Shown one piece after another: positions 5,133 through 5,376 of a stretch of DNA of 5,376 nucleotides (positions are counted from its first letter, which is position 1; each line of letters starts with the position of its first letter). Made by a program: the position numbers and the translations under genes. Source of the DNA: an uncultured Oscillibacter sp. (GTDB taxonomy: Bacteria; Bacillota_A; Clostridia; Oscillospirales; Oscillospiraceae); assembly GCA_902462475.1 (NCBI GenBank), contig CABQCB010000139.1, positions 1 through 5,376 of the forward strand, read 5' to 3'. The notes beneath the pieces were generated by a model. The model was not told the origin of the DNA. It saw nothing but the letters and a program-made list of their open reading frames with translations, and ran no database searches.

Positions 5133-5214
5133 TTCCTCCGTCTTATTGTACAGGATTCCCATAAGACCTGCGGCTACCGCTCAGCCCGGCACCAACATCT
5201 ACAGGTCCTGTCAC
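5133..5214 (-). other. rph-rdgB intercistronic region with small inverted repeats
   Basis: No gene is visible here. On the minus strand an 11-base inverted repeat ACAGGACCTGT follows the rph stop. Its GACCTG can instead pair with CAGGTC about 30 bases later, enclosing a GGCT/AGCC mini-hairpin (within about 5165-5209). No T-run follows, so this is not a terminator. A TACAAT that could serve as a -10 box (5145-5150) has no -35 partner at 16-18 bases. Most likely a leader for rdgB within the same operon. Confidence 0.4.
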
Positions 5215-5376
5215 TTATTCTCCCAGGACTTTTTTCTGGATCTCCAGCAGCTGCCGGTTGCCCTTGGCGCAAAGCCGCACCAGCTCCTGCTGCTCTTCCA
5301 GGGTAAACGCCCGTCCTTCGCCGGTGCCCTGGAGCTCGATGATCTCCCCCAGCTCGTTCATCACGCAGTTGAGATC
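5215..5376 (-). CDS. rph: Ribonuclease PH, C-terminal 53 residues (5' end outside window)
   Basis: RNase PH is a phosphate-dependent 3'-to-5' exoribonuclease that trims tRNA 3' ends in the cytoplasm as a hexameric ring. Only the C-terminal fifth is visible, starting DLNCVMNELGEIIELQGTGEG (residues 1-21 of this fragment), which matches the conserved D-NVVM---GEF-E-QGT-EG segment of the family. FTLEEQQELVRLCAKGNRQLLEIQKKVLGE then forms the closing helix. Reading ends at TAA (5215-5217), followed directly by an in-line TGA two bases on. The upstream part runs off the right edge. The neighbour rdgB fits the common rph-rdgB pairing, and fusions of the two are known elsewhere; here they are separate. 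Identification from a short but characteristic tail is good. Confidence 0.9.
   Translation of the reverse strand, partial: DLNCVMNELGEIIELQGTGEGRAFTLEEQQELVRLCAKGNRQLLEIQKKVLGE

Noticed and set aside
5145..5173. Possible promoter before rdgB (TACAAT as -10)
   Set aside because: No TTGACA-like box lies at 16-18 bases and there is no proper extended -10 TGn; operon read-through from rph is simpler.

Overview
This window reads as one compact housekeeping block of a GC-rich, low-spacing Clostridia genome. All genes lie on the minus strand, so transcription runs from the right edge to the left edge. A T-box leucine leader, an LCP cell-wall ligase, a fused NadD-YqeK protein and strong AGGAGG-type ribosome binding sites point to Firmicutes. 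High GC together with this gene order suggests the Oscillospirales (the Flavonifractor/Oscillibacter type of gut bacterium). The phylum is well supported; the order is inference.

Layout in transcription order: the last 53 residues of RNase PH (rph, 5215-5376); a 96-base gap with small inverted repeats; the XTP/dITP house-cleaning pyrophosphatase (rdgB, 4528-5118); the YhbY/CRM RNA-binding protein (4176-4505); a 57-base gap with a GC-rich hairpin; a single polypeptide carrying nicotinate-nucleotide adenylyltransferase and a YqeK-type HD diadenosine tetraphosphatase (2927-4117); an LCP-family cell-wall transferase with a long Thr/Pro/Gly/Asp repeat tail (1333-2919); and the ribosomal silencing factor RsfS (942-1304). 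These six genes are 7 to 96 bases apart with no intervening terminator, so they probably form one operon.

Just past the rsfS stop a near-consensus sigma-A promoter (894-922) starts a separate unit: a leucine T-box leader (about 630-889) with a CUG specifier, a complete antiterminator/terminator switch, then leuS (1-599, 3' end outside the window). Leucyl-tRNA synthetase expression should therefore rise when uncharged tRNA-Leu accumulates. The T-box terminator probably also ends transcripts reading out of the upstream operon.

Functionally the block joins RNA maturation (rph, yhbY), nucleotide sanitation (rdgB, YqeK domain), NAD synthesis (NadD domain), ribosome hibernation (rsfS) and tRNA charging (leuS), with one envelope enzyme. 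I see no mobile element, CRISPR array, tRNA or rRNA gene, and no convincing new defence or metabolic system. The most notable points are the NadD-YqeK fusion, the 42-base higher-order repeat in the LCP tail with one recombinant unit, and the fully readable leucine T-box.
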